Origin: Bacillus taeanensis
GTDB lineage: Bacteria; Bacillota; Bacilli; Bacillales; UBA6769
DNA: 64,000 nt
Direction: 5' to 3'
Assembly: GCF_003318295.1 (NCBI RefSeq)
Contig: NZ_QOCW01000013.1
Coordinates: 1-64,000 of the forward strand
Below the pieces are notes generated by a model that searched no databases, was not told the DNA's origin, and was given only the letters and a program-made list of their open reading frames with translations. Below are positions 51,109-59,944 of the stretch, one piece after another. Each line of letters begins with the position of its first letter. Position 1 is the first letter of the stretch. Both the position numbers and the translations under genes were made by a program.

Positions 51109-52851
51109 ATGAAAAATAAAAAACAGGAGCTTATAAGCAAAATAGATGTTTCAAGTAACCGAAAAGCGGCAGATCTTGTGATTAAAAATGGCCAAATTAT
51201 TGATGTGTTTAATTTAGAATTTATAAGAGGAGATCTAGCTATTGTTGATGGCACAATTGTTGGTATTGGTAAATTTGATGGACACATTGTGATAGATGCA
51301 GAAAATCGTTATATTGCGCCAACCTTTATCGATGGACATGTCCACATCGAATCTTCAATGGTCACACCTGAAGAATTTGCAGAGATTGTTTTACCTCATG
51401 GTGTTGCAGCAGTCATTACCGACCCACATGAAATTGCAAATGTTGCTGGAATTGACGGGCTTTCTTTTATGCTTCAAGCTTCAGAAAATCTCCCAATCGA
51501 TATCTTTTTTATGCTGCCTTCTTGTGTTCCGGCGACCTCTTTTGAAAATGCAGGCGCTGTATTAACTGCTCCTGATCTAGAACCGTTTTATTCCCACCCA
51601 AGAGTGTTAGGGTTAGCTGAAGTAATGGATTATCCGGCAGTCTTAAACAGTAATGACGGAATGATTGAAAAGCTTTTAGCAGCGCTGAAGCATCGAAATA
51701 AAATTGATGGACATGCGGCTGGATTATCTCCAGAAGCTCTTAACAGTTATCGTACTGCAGGCATTCAAACAGATCATGAATGCGTCACAGCTGAAGAAGC
51801 ATTAGAGCGAATCAAGCGAGGGATGTATGTATTAATTCGGCAGGGATCTGCCGCGAAAAATTTAACAGAGCTTATTAAAGCGGTAACTTATAAAAATGCG
51901 CGCCGCTTTCTATTTTGTACAGATGATAAACATTTAGATGAATTAATTTCTGAAGGAAGTATTGATTATAATGTCCGGCTAGTGATTCAACTAGGACTTG
52001 ATCCTCTTTTAGCCATCCAAATTGCCTCTTTAAATGCTGCTGAATGCTATGGATTAACAAGTAAAGGAGCCATTGCCCCAGGATATGATGCAGACTTTCT
52101 CCTGCTGGATAACTTAGATGATGTAAAAATCTCACATGTGTTTAAAGGAGGGAAACTTGCTGCTAAAAATGGCAAATGTATGCTCCGTAATCCTTATAAA
52201 GTAAAAGCGGGAACAAAGTTAACAACTTCTGTTCAAGTTCCTTCTATTACAAAAAAAGATCTGCAAATTCCAATTTATAAAAGCGGCCTGGCTCACATTA
52301 TTGAAGTGATTCCAAACCAGCTTGTAACAAAAAAACTAATTGAAAAGGTGAACATAAAAGACGGTTATTTTGTTTCATCACCAACAGATGATCATTTAAA
52401 ACTCATTGTTGTTGAACGCCACCAAAAGAAAGGCACTATTGGAGCAGGCATTGTAAAAGGCTTTGGATTAAAGTCTGGGGCAATTGCTTCAACGGTCGCC
52501 CATGACTCTCACAACATTATTGCTGCTGGCACAAACGATCACGACCTTTTAAAAGCGGTTGAGACCATCGTTAAGATGAAGGGAGGCCTTGTCGTTGTAA
52601 ACCAAGGTGACGTGATCGGTTCACTTCCTTTACCAATTGCTGGATTGCTATCAAAAAAGGAATTTAAAGAAGTTAATGAAGAACTTCATGAACTTCATCT
52701 CGCTTTAAAACAGCTTGGCGGCCGCACGAACTTTAATCCTTTTTTAACACTTTCCTTTTTAAGTTTACCTGTTATTCCTGCCTTAAAACTAACCGATTTA
52801 GGTCTTTTTGATGTCACCATTTTTAAACATATTGAAGTCGCGGTAAAATAA
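51109..52851 (+). CDS. ade: Adenine deaminase
   Basis: A 580-residue metal-dependent hydrolase of the amidohydrolase superfamily (AdeC/Ade), deaminating adenine to hypoxanthine. The metal motif HVHIESSMVTPEEF, VAAVITDPHEIANV, and GHAAGLSPEALN are specific for the family; length matches B. subtilis AdeC (577). ATG follows AGAGGAG by 7 nt. No purine riboswitch was seen in the 127-bp upstream gap. A perfect 47-bp palindrome follows the stop. Confidence 0.96.
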   Translation: MKNKKQELISKIDVSSNRKAADLVIKNGQIIDVFNLEFIRGDLAIVDGTIVGIGKFDGHIVIDAENRYIAPTFIDGHVHIESSMVTPEEFAEIVLPHGVAAVITDPHEIANVAGIDGLSFMLQASENLPIDIFFMLPSCVPATSFENAGAVLTAPDLEPFYSHPRVLGLAEVMDYPAVLNSNDGMIEKLLAALKHRNKIDGHAAGLSPEALNSYRTAGIQTDHECVTAEEALERIKRGMYVLIRQGSAAKNLTELIKAVTYKNARRFLFCTDDKHLDELISEGSIDYNVRLVIQLGLDPLLAIQIASLNAAECYGLTSKGAIAPGYDADFLLLDNLDDVKISHVFKGGKLAAKNGKCMLRNPYKVKAGTKLTTSVQVPSITKKDLQIPIYKSGLAHIIEVIPNQLVTKKLIEKVNIKDGYFVSSPTDDHLKLIVVERHQKKGTIGAGIVKGFGLKSGAIASTVAHDSHNIIAAGTNDHDLLKAVETIVKMKGGLVVVNQGDVIGSLPLPIAGLLSKKEFKEVNEELHELHLALKQLGGRTNFNPFLTLSFLSLPVIPALKLTDLGLFDVTIFKHIEVAVK

Positions 52852-52853
52852 AT

Positions 52854-52900
52854 ATATACCTCCCATGGTAGGGGTCAGACCCCTACCATGGGAGGTATAT
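52854..52900. terminator. Perfect 47-bp palindrome with GGGGTCAGACCCC centre
   Basis: Arms ATATACCTCCCATGGTAGG-GGTC and GACC-CCTACCATGGGAGGTATAT are perfect 23-bp complements around a single A. It lies between the converging ade and methyltransferase genes. It lacks a good T run on either side, so it might terminate poorly, or act in another way. Confidence 0.75.
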
Positions 52901-52902
52901 TC

Positions 52903-54102
52903 CTACCCTTTTATTTTCTTAATAAACACTACTTTTAAGTAGTTGCCTTCTTTAAATTCTTTTATCGTTTTAAAGTCTTCCGGCAGTGAAAACTGTTCCA
53001 AAACTTCATATTTTCCGTTCATTTCCTTAAATGCTGCTTCAATAAAGCCTTTAAACTTCTTCATATCAAATGTGCTGCAGTTTGTGGAAGCAACAATCAC
53101 CCCATGATCTTCTGTAATCGCAATCGCTTCTTTTAAAAGGTTTTTATAATCTTTTGCCGCACTAAACGTATGCTTCTTTGAGCGGGCAAAGCTCGGCGGA
53201 TCAAGGATGACCATCTCAAACTTCAATTGTTTTCGAACCGCATATTTAAAATATTTAAACACATCTTCTACGATAATGTCTTGTGCTTCATAATCAATGT
53301 CATTTACACGAAACTGTTCAATTGTTTTACTTAAACTTCGATTAGCAAGGTCAACACTTGTTGTTTTCTTTGCACCACCTAATGCTGCAAAAACGGAAAA
53401 AGCACCTGTATAAGAAAACGTGTTTAACACGGTTTTTCCTGCCGCATACTGATCGCGAATCGTACGCCTTACTTCACGCTGATCTAAGAACACCCCAACC
53501 ATTGCCCCGTCATTTAAATAAACAGCAAACACAGCGCCATTTTCTTTGACGAGAAGCGGAAACTCCGCGCGTTCTCCCATAACAAAATCATCATCTTCCA
53601 TATACTGACCCTTTGTATCAAATCGCTTTTTCTCATAAATCGCTTTAAAGGAAACTAAATTTTCAAGTGATGTTATAACAGATTCCTTAAATTGATATAT
53701 GCCTTCACTATACCAGTTAATTAAATAGTATCCGTCAAAGTAGTCAATTGTAAAACCGCCAATGCCGTCTCCTTCCCCATTAAAAACACGAAATGCAGTG
53801 GTTTCCGCATCTTCATAAAGATGGGCGCGGTGTTTTAATGCGAAATGAAGCTTCTTTTCAAAAAATACTTGATCAATTTTCTCACTTTCTTTTTGTGTAA
53901 GCACCCAGCCATAGCCTTTATTTTGCTTGCCGTAATAGCCTTTTCCAATAAAGTGATTTCTTTCATCAAAGAGCTTTACAATCGATCCTTCTTCTTTAAG
54001 AACTTCGCTATTGAGTAATGCATCTTTAAAAATGAGCGGATAACCACTTTTGAATTTATTAGTAAACTTTGATTTTATCTTTAAAGAAATTTCTTTCGTC
54101 AT
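52903..54102 (-). CDS. RlmI/RlmK-like rRNA methyltransferase (YwbD-type)
   Basis: A 399-residue class I methyltransferase with an N-terminal PUA-like domain (about 1-85, SGYPLIFKDALLNSE) and the SAM motifs VLNTFSYTGAFSVFA, TTSVDLANRS and the catalytic-loop DPPSFARSKK, as in the RlmI m5C methyltransferase family. B. subtilis YwbD is similar. The usual target is a cytosine of 23S rRNA. ATG 54102 follows AGGA. It converges on ade. Confidence 0.88.
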   Translation of the reverse strand: MTKEISLKIKSKFTNKFKSGYPLIFKDALLNSEVLKEEGSIVKLFDERNHFIGKGYYGKQNKGYGWVLTQKESEKIDQVFFEKKLHFALKHRAHLYEDAETTAFRVFNGEGDGIGGFTIDYFDGYYLINWYSEGIYQFKESVITSLENLVSFKAIYEKKRFDTKGQYMEDDDFVMGERAEFPLLVKENGAVFAVYLNDGAMVGVFLDQREVRRTIRDQYAAGKTVLNTFSYTGAFSVFAALGGAKKTTSVDLANRSLSKTIEQFRVNDIDYEAQDIIVEDVFKYFKYAVRKQLKFEMVILDPPSFARSKKHTFSAAKDYKNLLKEAIAITEDHGVIVASTNCSTFDMKKFKGFIEAAFKEMNGKYEVLEQFSLPEDFKTIKEFKEGNYLKVVFIKKIKG

Positions 54103-54197
54103 CTTTTTTCATCCTAACTTCTTTTTATCATTTTCACATTTTATTGCATTCCATGCTTTTCATTATAACGTTATCTGTTCCGAGAGCAAAGGACAGC

Positions 54198-54233
54198 AAA
54201 AAAAGGTTGACCCCAACTAAGAAGTCAACCCCA
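54198..54233 (-). terminator. Terminator of DUF2157/GDYXXLXY gene
   Basis: GGTTGAC / GTCAACC is a 7-bp stem with a ~14-nt loop, with eight A on the plus strand for the T run. The loop begins CCCC, related to the GGGTTGACCCC-type hairpins nearby. Confidence 0.7.
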
Positions 54234-54247
54234 TTATGAAACAGTAC

Positions 54248-56389
54248 CTATTCTAAAGAAACAATAATCGCATCTCCGCCTTTTGAAACCTTTACATTCG
54301 CATAGTCAGCATTCTGTTCGAGTTCAAACCCCGTCCCTTCTTCTACAAAGTAATTTTCAATGCCGTATTCAACGTTACCATCCCCTTTATAACGCCCTGT
54401 GATCCACACGTCCGCATGCTCATTTTCTAACTGCTGGTTATTTTCTAAGAAGGTACCGCTGTATTGATAAATTCCCGCTTCATTTTTTACTAAGCCGATT
54501 TTTACTTTTTCATTGTAAGAAGGCTCTGGTGTTAAGGAAAGATTTGAAATCGTATAGCGAAGAATCACATAATCGCCCTGCAGCATTGAACGCGGATCAA
54601 CCGGCTCCAGTTCAAGTTTCACTAACTCCCCTTCAGCGAGCAGTACTTCACTTTTCACAACTTGAAAGCCGATAATCGTAACCTGCAGTACTAACACAAC
54701 GAGAATTGAAAGCCATCTTTTTTTCACAAAACTAATCGATGAACCTACTGCTTTAGAAAGAGCGTCATATCTGTTTGTAAGTATAAAAAGAATAAGCCCT
54801 ACAATTAGAAATGTCAGTGATTTATGCAGCAAACTCCATAATAGATCATAATATTTATAGATCACATAAGCGAACCAGAACAATAAACTCATCCAATAAA
54901 GAGCCTGCTGATCTCTCTTAAGCGCTAGAAAAAGCACAGCCGTTGCGATAATAAAATACACACTATTTACGATGACATACGTAACGAAAGAATTTTCAAA
55001 TAAAAAGGTTAAAATAAAAAAGCTAAGAAAACTATAGAAAATACTGTTGATATAAACAAGCTCTTTTAATACTGGTATCATCTTAAAACTTAACGCTAAC
55101 AAAATAATATTTACGATTAATAAGCTAAACACCACTGCTTCCATGTTGAAGTTTTCTTCTAAACATCCGGCAAACAGGACAAACATTGTTAAAAAATACG
55201 TTCCATATTTAATCGCTTTGCTTTCATATATCCAAAACACAAATCCAAGCACAGCGATAAATGCAAATGAATAAGCAAGATGAGAAAAAATTACAGAAGG
55301 AGCACCGAGAAAATAACCGGTTAAAAGCACTGTATACCGAATAACAGGGTCCCAGTTTTTTAGTAATACTGCTGGTAAGATAAAACCTAGAACCGCTAAA
55401 AAAGCTGTTACATAATAAGGAACTTCACCCACAATTAAAAATAATGTTCCCGCGATTGAACTGGCCGCAATCACAGACGAAATTAACGAAATCACCCCGA
55501 TAAAAATCCGCCTCATCAGTGGACTTTCATTTCCCTTCTTATTTTTTCGCCATTTGCTGATTCCAAACACAGCTCCTGCAACAATCACAACCGGCAAAAA
55601 CATTGTAAAGAGAAAAACAAACTCAGTTCCTACAAAAATTAAAAAAGCGATAAATTTAATAATAACAAAAACTGTAAAACCTAGTCCTAACAAGACTGTA
55701 TACCCTTTATGAAAATCTGTTTTTACATAGTAAATAAACCAACGAACTAAAATAACAAGATAAGTAAAACTCATAATCAATGAAAAAGACTCAAATAATT
55801 CCCCTGTCGATAAAATAAGCATGGTTATATGAAAGGAAATGAATGCCAAAAAGGCAAGTGCCTGTGCACGAAAAACTCCTTTTTCAATGATTATAAATAA
55901 AAGAAGATTTGCGAAAGCCGTTCCTAAAAAGAAGCCTCGATACCAATACTCCTCATTTGTATGAAAGCCTGCTGAAGGAAAAAGAAAGAACCATACGGCT
56001 AAATGCACCAATCCATAACTTAAAAAATAAAACGGCTGGTATTTTGTAAAAAAAGAAAACAGAAGCGACGGCACAGCCCACACAACAAACAGCATAAAAC
56101 TGTCTGCATGGGAATTATAAATTTGCCCTATTAAGGCAATCGTCACCCCAAAACTTATACAGCCTATAAAGAAAAAGAATTCACTTAAAAAGGGGCGCCT
56201 AGTAAACCATTTAGCTAACAAAAAGGCTCCTCCGTAAAATAAAACGAGCAGTCCCACACTTAAACTAATTTTTTGCCATTTATCCAATCCACCCCAATTC
56301 GATGCAAAAAAATAAATAACTGCAGCCATTATTAAAGAAAGTGCAAGCACATAACCAATTTTTACTGCTTGTTCATTAACCGTTCTCAT
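54248..56389 (-). CDS. Large DUF2157/GDYXXLXY multi-pass membrane protein
   Basis: A 713-residue protein. The N-terminal DUF2157-like region begins with two helices (KIGYVLALSLIMAAVIYFFA, WQKISLSVGLLVLFYGGAFL); about 18 further hydrophobic segments follow to residue ~565. The C-terminal soluble part (about 590-713) carries RSMLQGDYVILRY, the GDYXXLXY motif. The usual gene pair (DUF2157 then a GDYXXLXY protein) is fused here. Function is unknown. The RBS (GGATG then TGATGAG) is weak and the start is not certain. Divergent from the phospholipase D gene. Confidence 0.8.
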   Translation of the reverse strand: MRTVNEQAVKIGYVLALSLIMAAVIYFFASNWGGLDKWQKISLSVGLLVLFYGGAFLLAKWFTRRPFLSEFFFFIGCISFGVTIALIGQIYNSHADSFMLFVVWAVPSLLFSFFTKYQPFYFLSYGLVHLAVWFFLFPSAGFHTNEEYWYRGFFLGTAFANLLLFIIIEKGVFRAQALAFLAFISFHITMLILSTGELFESFSLIMSFTYLVILVRWFIYYVKTDFHKGYTVLLGLGFTVFVIIKFIAFLIFVGTEFVFLFTMFLPVVIVAGAVFGISKWRKNKKGNESPLMRRIFIGVISLISSVIAASSIAGTLFLIVGEVPYYVTAFLAVLGFILPAVLLKNWDPVIRYTVLLTGYFLGAPSVIFSHLAYSFAFIAVLGFVFWIYESKAIKYGTYFLTMFVLFAGCLEENFNMEAVVFSLLIVNIILLALSFKMIPVLKELVYINSIFYSFLSFFILTFLFENSFVTYVIVNSVYFIIATAVLFLALKRDQQALYWMSLLFWFAYVIYKYYDLLWSLLHKSLTFLIVGLILFILTNRYDALSKAVGSSISFVKKRWLSILVVLVLQVTIIGFQVVKSEVLLAEGELVKLELEPVDPRSMLQGDYVILRYTISNLSLTPEPSYNEKVKIGLVKNEAGIYQYSGTFLENNQQLENEHADVWITGRYKGDGNVEYGIENYFVEEGTGFELEQNADYANVKVSKGGDAIIVSLE

Positions 56390-56567
56390 CTCATCACATC
56401 CATTAACAGAGTATAAAACAAGTTTAACTCTTCTTTCTCATTTTATATATATTAACGTATTTTTTTCATTATCCATTCACCCTAAAAAATTTTAATTCAT
56501 GTTTTCATCCACTCTGCTTTCTTACTAACAAGAACGATAGATATCCGGAAAAAGAGGGTATACAGTA

Positions 56568-58076
56568 ATGAAATGTCTAAATATGTTTGGAGAAGTGAAA
56601 ATGAAAATACAGAAACCTATTCATAAGAAAAAGGGTCGGATCTTACTTGTACTGATTGTTTTAATTGTAACAACTACCATGATTTATCACAGAATAAAGC
56701 CGCTGCCGCCGAATACATCCTTTGCAGGTAAGGTATATAATGTACCAGATGAAGAGGTAGAATTTCTTTATGATCTTACTTATAAACAAAATGGAAAAGA
56801 AACGTATGAGCAATCGATTTTTAAAGAAGTTTATCAAACAATTGAAAAAGCGGATAGCTTCCTTATTTTAGATTTATTTCTCGTCAATAGTTACTCAAAT
56901 GGGGAACGTAACTATCCTCCGATCAGCAGTAAATTAAGAAAAACGATTGAAAAGAAGATGAAAGAAGATCCGAATTTAAAAGTTGTATTTATTACTGATG
57001 AAATTAACACAACCTATCATTCTCACACTGCCGAACAAATAGAGCCTTTAAAAAAGCTTGGTGCAGAAGTTATTTTTACAGATTTAAATCGATTACGCGA
57101 TCCTAACATCTTATATTCGGGAATTTGGAGAACGACGCTATCTTGGTTTGGACAAGAAGGAACAGGATGGCTTCCTAATCCTCTCGCAGCAAATGCACCT
57201 TCTGTTACCATGCGCTCCTATTTTAAATTATTAAACATTAAAGCAAATCACCGAAAAGTCGTCATTACAGAAGATGCCGGACTTATTCTTTCAGCAAACC
57301 CGCATGATGCGAGTGGGTTTCATTCTAATATCGCCTTTAAAATAAAAGGAGACATTCTCCTCGATATGATTAAAGCTGAAAGAGCGGCTGCCGCTTTTTC
57401 AGGCGGAAATTTAAAGAAGTTTCCTACCGAAAAACAGTTAGAAAATATTGAAAGTACCGGCTCTCAGATAGAATCAGATTCCTTCATTAAAGCGCAAATC
57501 TTAACAGAAAGTAAAATTCAAGACAGCGTTGTAGAAGCTGTGGATCATGCAGTAAAAGGAGATGTCATTTGGGTTGGCATGTTTTATTTAGCTGATCGTG
57601 ATATTATTGATGCCCTTGAAGACGCGGCTGAACGCGGAATTGAAGTAAGGATTATTTTAGATCCAAATCAAAATGCCTTTGGCTCTGAAAAAATGGGCTT
57701 ACCGAATATCCCGATTGCGGCTGAACTGTATAAAACACGAAAAAAACATTTAACGATCCGCTGGTATAACACAAATAAAGAGCAATATCATACAAAGCTT
57801 ATTTATATAAAAGGAGAAAAAGACAGCACAATTATTGGCGGTTCGGCAAATTATACATCCCGTAATTTAGATGATTACAACCTTGAAGCAAACATTAAAC
57901 TGCAGGCTCATTCAACGAGTAAGCTTGTACAGGATGTTGATTCATACTTTGAAAGAATTTGGAACAACAAAGACGCAAGCTATACACTTGAATACGAAGC
58001 ATATGAAAATTCACTGCCTGTTTTTAAATACATTATGTATATTCTGCAAAAGATTTTTCAATTTACAACTTATTAA
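56568..58076 (+). CDS. Phospholipase-D-family protein with N-terminal anchor
   Basis: A 502-residue protein with an N-terminal membrane anchor (about 24-45, GRILLVLIVLIVTTTMIYH) and two PLD active sites: NHRKVVITEDAGLILSANP (about 223-242) and YHTKLIYIKGEKDSTIIGGS (about 405-425), giving two HxK(x)n motifs. It resembles cardiolipin-synthase-like and endonuclease-like PLD proteins; it lacks the second N-terminal helix of true cardiolipin synthase. The ATG at 56568 follows GAGGG by 9 nt; an ATG at 56601 with GGAG 8 nt upstream is also possible. A degenerate structured repeat follows the stop. Confidence 0.8.
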   Translation: MKCLNMFGEVKMKIQKPIHKKKGRILLVLIVLIVTTTMIYHRIKPLPPNTSFAGKVYNVPDEEVEFLYDLTYKQNGKETYEQSIFKEVYQTIEKADSFLILDLFLVNSYSNGERNYPPISSKLRKTIEKKMKEDPNLKVVFITDEINTTYHSHTAEQIEPLKKLGAEVIFTDLNRLRDPNILYSGIWRTTLSWFGQEGTGWLPNPLAANAPSVTMRSYFKLLNIKANHRKVVITEDAGLILSANPHDASGFHSNIAFKIKGDILLDMIKAERAAAAFSGGNLKKFPTEKQLENIESTGSQIESDSFIKAQILTESKIQDSVVEAVDHAVKGDVIWVGMFYLADRDIIDALEDAAERGIEVRIILDPNQNAFGSEKMGLPNIPIAAELYKTRKKHLTIRWYNTNKEQYHTKLIYIKGEKDSTIIGGSANYTSRNLDDYNLEANIKLQAHSTSKLVQDVDSYFERIWNNKDASYTLEYEAYENSLPVFKYIMYILQKIFQFTTY

Positions 58077-58165
58077 AAATAAGTGTAAAGCGCCTGCTTA
58101 TGAGTGATAAACAAAGGCCACTCCGCCTGGAAGAGCTCTTTTAATCTTCGGATGGAAGACGAAAC
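58077..58165 (+). repeat. Degenerate structured repeat, copy 6
   Basis: Starting right after the stop codon, TAAAGCGCCTGCTTAT, ACAAAGGCC, CGCCTGGAAGA and CTTTTAATCTTCGGATGG align with the corresponding parts of copies 1 and 2. The left end is eroded and the right end (GCAGCTGGACA) is missing. It is the fourth gene end with this element in sense orientation. Confidence 0.6.
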
Positions 58166-58260
58166 TAACCTCCCTATTATCCTTAAATGAGATAACGCCT
58201 CTTCCCTTCCATTTCATGAATATCATTTCTATGCATATAAATGAATTAGAGGTGTTAATT

Positions 58261-58692
58261 ATGGAAAAGAAAAAAGGAAGAATAAATTGGTCTCGTTTTT
58301 CTGAAAATATCGATCAAGTTCTTGGAGAAGATTTTTGGAATGACCTTCATCATGTCATTCCAAAACGTGGGCCTTCCTTTGATATGTATGAAACCAAAAC
58401 AGAGGGTGTTATCATTGTTGAATTACCAGGGATGACATCAATGGATAATATTCAAATTCGGCAAAATGGAACTGAACTGATTTTACATGGAAATATTGGT
58501 TATACCTATCCAGTTGAGCAAGAGAAACTTTTGCAAAATGAACGCTTTTCCGGAAAATTTAAACGTGTAATCTCGGTTCCATTTCATTATAAAGCAGAAG
58601 ATATAAAAGCCCAATATAAAAATGGTTTACTCGAAATTCGAATTCAAAAAGCAGCCCAAGAAGAAGATATTATTATAAATATTGAAGAATAA
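58261..58692 (+). CDS. Hsp20/alpha-crystallin-family protein (possibly coat-type, CotM-like)
   Basis: A 143-residue small heat-shock protein. The alpha-crystallin domain spans about 45-143, with VIIVELPGMTSMDNIQIRQN, HGNIGY, RFSGKFKRVISVPF and the closing GLLEIRIQKA. In Bacillus such proteins include coat proteins CotM and CotP as well as cytosolic chaperones. The gene lies just before a GerP-like cluster, so a spore role is inferred from context. ATG 58261 follows AGAGGT by 7 nt; an upstream ATG 15 codons earlier has no RBS. Confidence 0.82.
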   Translation: MEKKKGRINWSRFSENIDQVLGEDFWNDLHHVIPKRGPSFDMYETKTEGVIIVELPGMTSMDNIQIRQNGTELILHGNIGYTYPVEQEKLLQNERFSGKFKRVISVPFHYKAEDIKAQYKNGLLEIRIQKAAQEEDIIINIEE

Positions 58693-58835
58693 ATTCAAAT
58701 TAGGAAATTTTTACTATTTTTTTAATCGCCTCAGACGAAAACAGAACTATAAACGCACTTGTTTTCCTTATTTATTCAAAGATCTGTTCACAAGTTATTT
58801 TCCTTTCATTGCTATCCCATTAGGGAGGTGATAAA

Positions 58836-59039
58836 ATGGCGAAATTCACTTTTCACTCTTTCTCTATTGATAACCTTTCCGATTCTTCTGGTGTGTTTTC
58901 GGGAGATAATTATCAGACTAACTTCTCATCTATCGGGAAGAAAAATGAAGGAAATGGAATGATTAATGGAGATCATAATGTGCTTTTTAATAATAAGCAT
59001 GTAGTAATGAAAAGAAAAAACGGGCAGGAAAAAGAGTAA
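58836..59039 (+). CDS. GerPA/GerPF-like small spore protein (member 1)
   Basis: A 67-residue protein with the GerPA/PF-type pattern: an N-terminal hydrophobic strand, then GVFSGDNYQTNF, a Lys-rich link (SIGKKNEGNGMINGDHN) and a basic tail. GerPA/PF have the pattern FGD...K...GSG..NxGD...N. The GerP proteins are needed for passage of germinants through the spore coat. ATG follows GGGAGGTG by 6 nt. Its stop overlaps the next start (TAATG). Confidence 0.65.
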   Translation: MAKFTFHSFSIDNLSDSSGVFSGDNYQTNFSSIGKKNEGNGMINGDHNVLFNNKHVVMKRKNGQEKE

Positions 59040-59395
59040 TGTGGTTCTGGAAAAAAAACAATACCTATAAGAAAGAAATTAGCGAATTACAAAACCAAAT
59101 AAAAGATTTACAATTGGAGATCGCATCATCAAGAAAGCAACCCATTGAATATCATTTTCATATTAATCACGTTGATATTCATAATCCGACACTCGAACAA
59201 TTATCGTTTACACTTGATCAATTGGATATTGAGGATTTGAGCGGGGCATTAAATCTAGGAAACAATTTTGGTGTTTCAATTGGGGAACAGAAGAATAGAA
59301 AACAGAATTTAAAACAGAAACATCAAAATGAAAAGCGAGCGATAAAAAAAACGAAAGACGGATATTCTTTTTCTTTTCATCAAAAGGAGGAATAA
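59039..59395 (+). CDS. GerPC-like coiled-coil protein (short)
   Basis: A 118-residue protein. An N-terminal coiled coil (NTYKKEISELQNQIKDLQL) leads into PIEYHFHINHVDIHNP and then FTLDQLDIEDLSGALNLGNN, which resembles the GerPC pattern of coiled coil plus a DQLKV-ETLEGTLNIG-type segment. True GerPC is about 200 residues, so this is a shortened relative. The C-terminal part is Lys/Gln-rich. The start overlaps the upstream stop, so translation is coupled. Confidence 0.6.
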   Translation: MWFWKKNNTYKKEISELQNQIKDLQLEIASSRKQPIEYHFHINHVDIHNPTLEQLSFTLDQLDIEDLSGALNLGNNFGVSIGEQKNRKQNLKQKHQNEKRAIKKTKDGYSFSFHQKEE

Positions 59396-59396
59396 A

Positions 59397-59684
59397 ATGG
59401 GGATGCTTTCACCCAACTTTTTCATCGGCACGATTCGCATCGGAACAGTTGAAGGTGCTTCCTGTATAAATTTCGGTAACAACACACCAACAGGATTTGA
59501 GAGCTATAAAAAACAAAATCAAGGATTAGGTTCCATAAGCGGCGATCACAACAATATTGAAGGCTTGCGTTCACTACTGAATGATTCTGCAATCATGGAT
59601 TTACTCGTGAATAGCAAAGAACATAACATTCCGGAGTGGATGCAAACTTTACTTAAAGAAAAGCTGAAAAAGGGAGAACATTAA
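59397..59684 (+). CDS. GerPA/GerPF-like small spore protein (member 2)
   Basis: A 95-residue protein. The GerP-type core runs FFIGTIRIGTVEGASCINFG, then SYKKQNQGLGSISGDHNN, matching members 1, 3 and 4 (Gly-x-Asn, then Lys-x-Asn, then Gly-Asp-His/Gln-Asn). A C-terminal helical tail (PEWMQTLLKEKLKKGEH) is extra. ATG follows GGAGG by 6 nt. Its TAA and that of the opposing gene share the same TTAA at 59681-59684. Confidence 0.6.
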   Translation: MGMLSPNFFIGTIRIGTVEGASCINFGNNTPTGFESYKKQNQGLGSISGDHNNIEGLRSLLNDSAIMDLLVNSKEHNIPEWMQTLLKEKLKKGEH

Positions 59685-59935
59685 TCTTTTTTCCCTTTTT
59701 CATCTATCTTTTGTTCTTCTCCATAAGAAATATTTTCAATTGGCGTATCTATAATGTCATTATCATAAACGACATTAACGTTCTGAATGAGTATATTTTG
59801 ATCCCCAATTACTTCTCCTAAAGCATTATTTTCTTTGTATTGTGTTTTCCAATTCACCTGAGTGTTCTCACCAACAAAAAATCCTGAATTCGCATGGATA
59901 TAATTGATTTGAATTGAATCAAATTGAATACTCAT
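59681..59935 (-). CDS. GerPA/GerPF-like small spore protein (member 3)
   Basis: An 84-residue protein starting QFDSIQINYIHANSGFFVG, then ENTQVNWKTQYKENNALGEV and IGDQN, with the C-terminal signature YDNDIIDTPI. The GDxN core and the DND..DTPI tail are shared with the adjacent member 4, which suggests tandem duplication. GerPA/PF also end in a conserved DPD/ND motif. ATG follows AAGGTG by 5 nt. Confidence 0.6.
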   Translation of the reverse strand: MSIQFDSIQINYIHANSGFFVGENTQVNWKTQYKENNALGEVIGDQNILIQNVNVVYDNDIIDTPIENISYGEEQKIDEKGKKD

Positions 59936-59944
59936 CTGTTCACC

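Noticed and set aside
58759-58962. 67-codon frame overlapping GerP-like member 1
   Set aside because: It is in a different frame, has no RBS and matches no family, while member 1 has a strong RBS and the GerP-type pattern.
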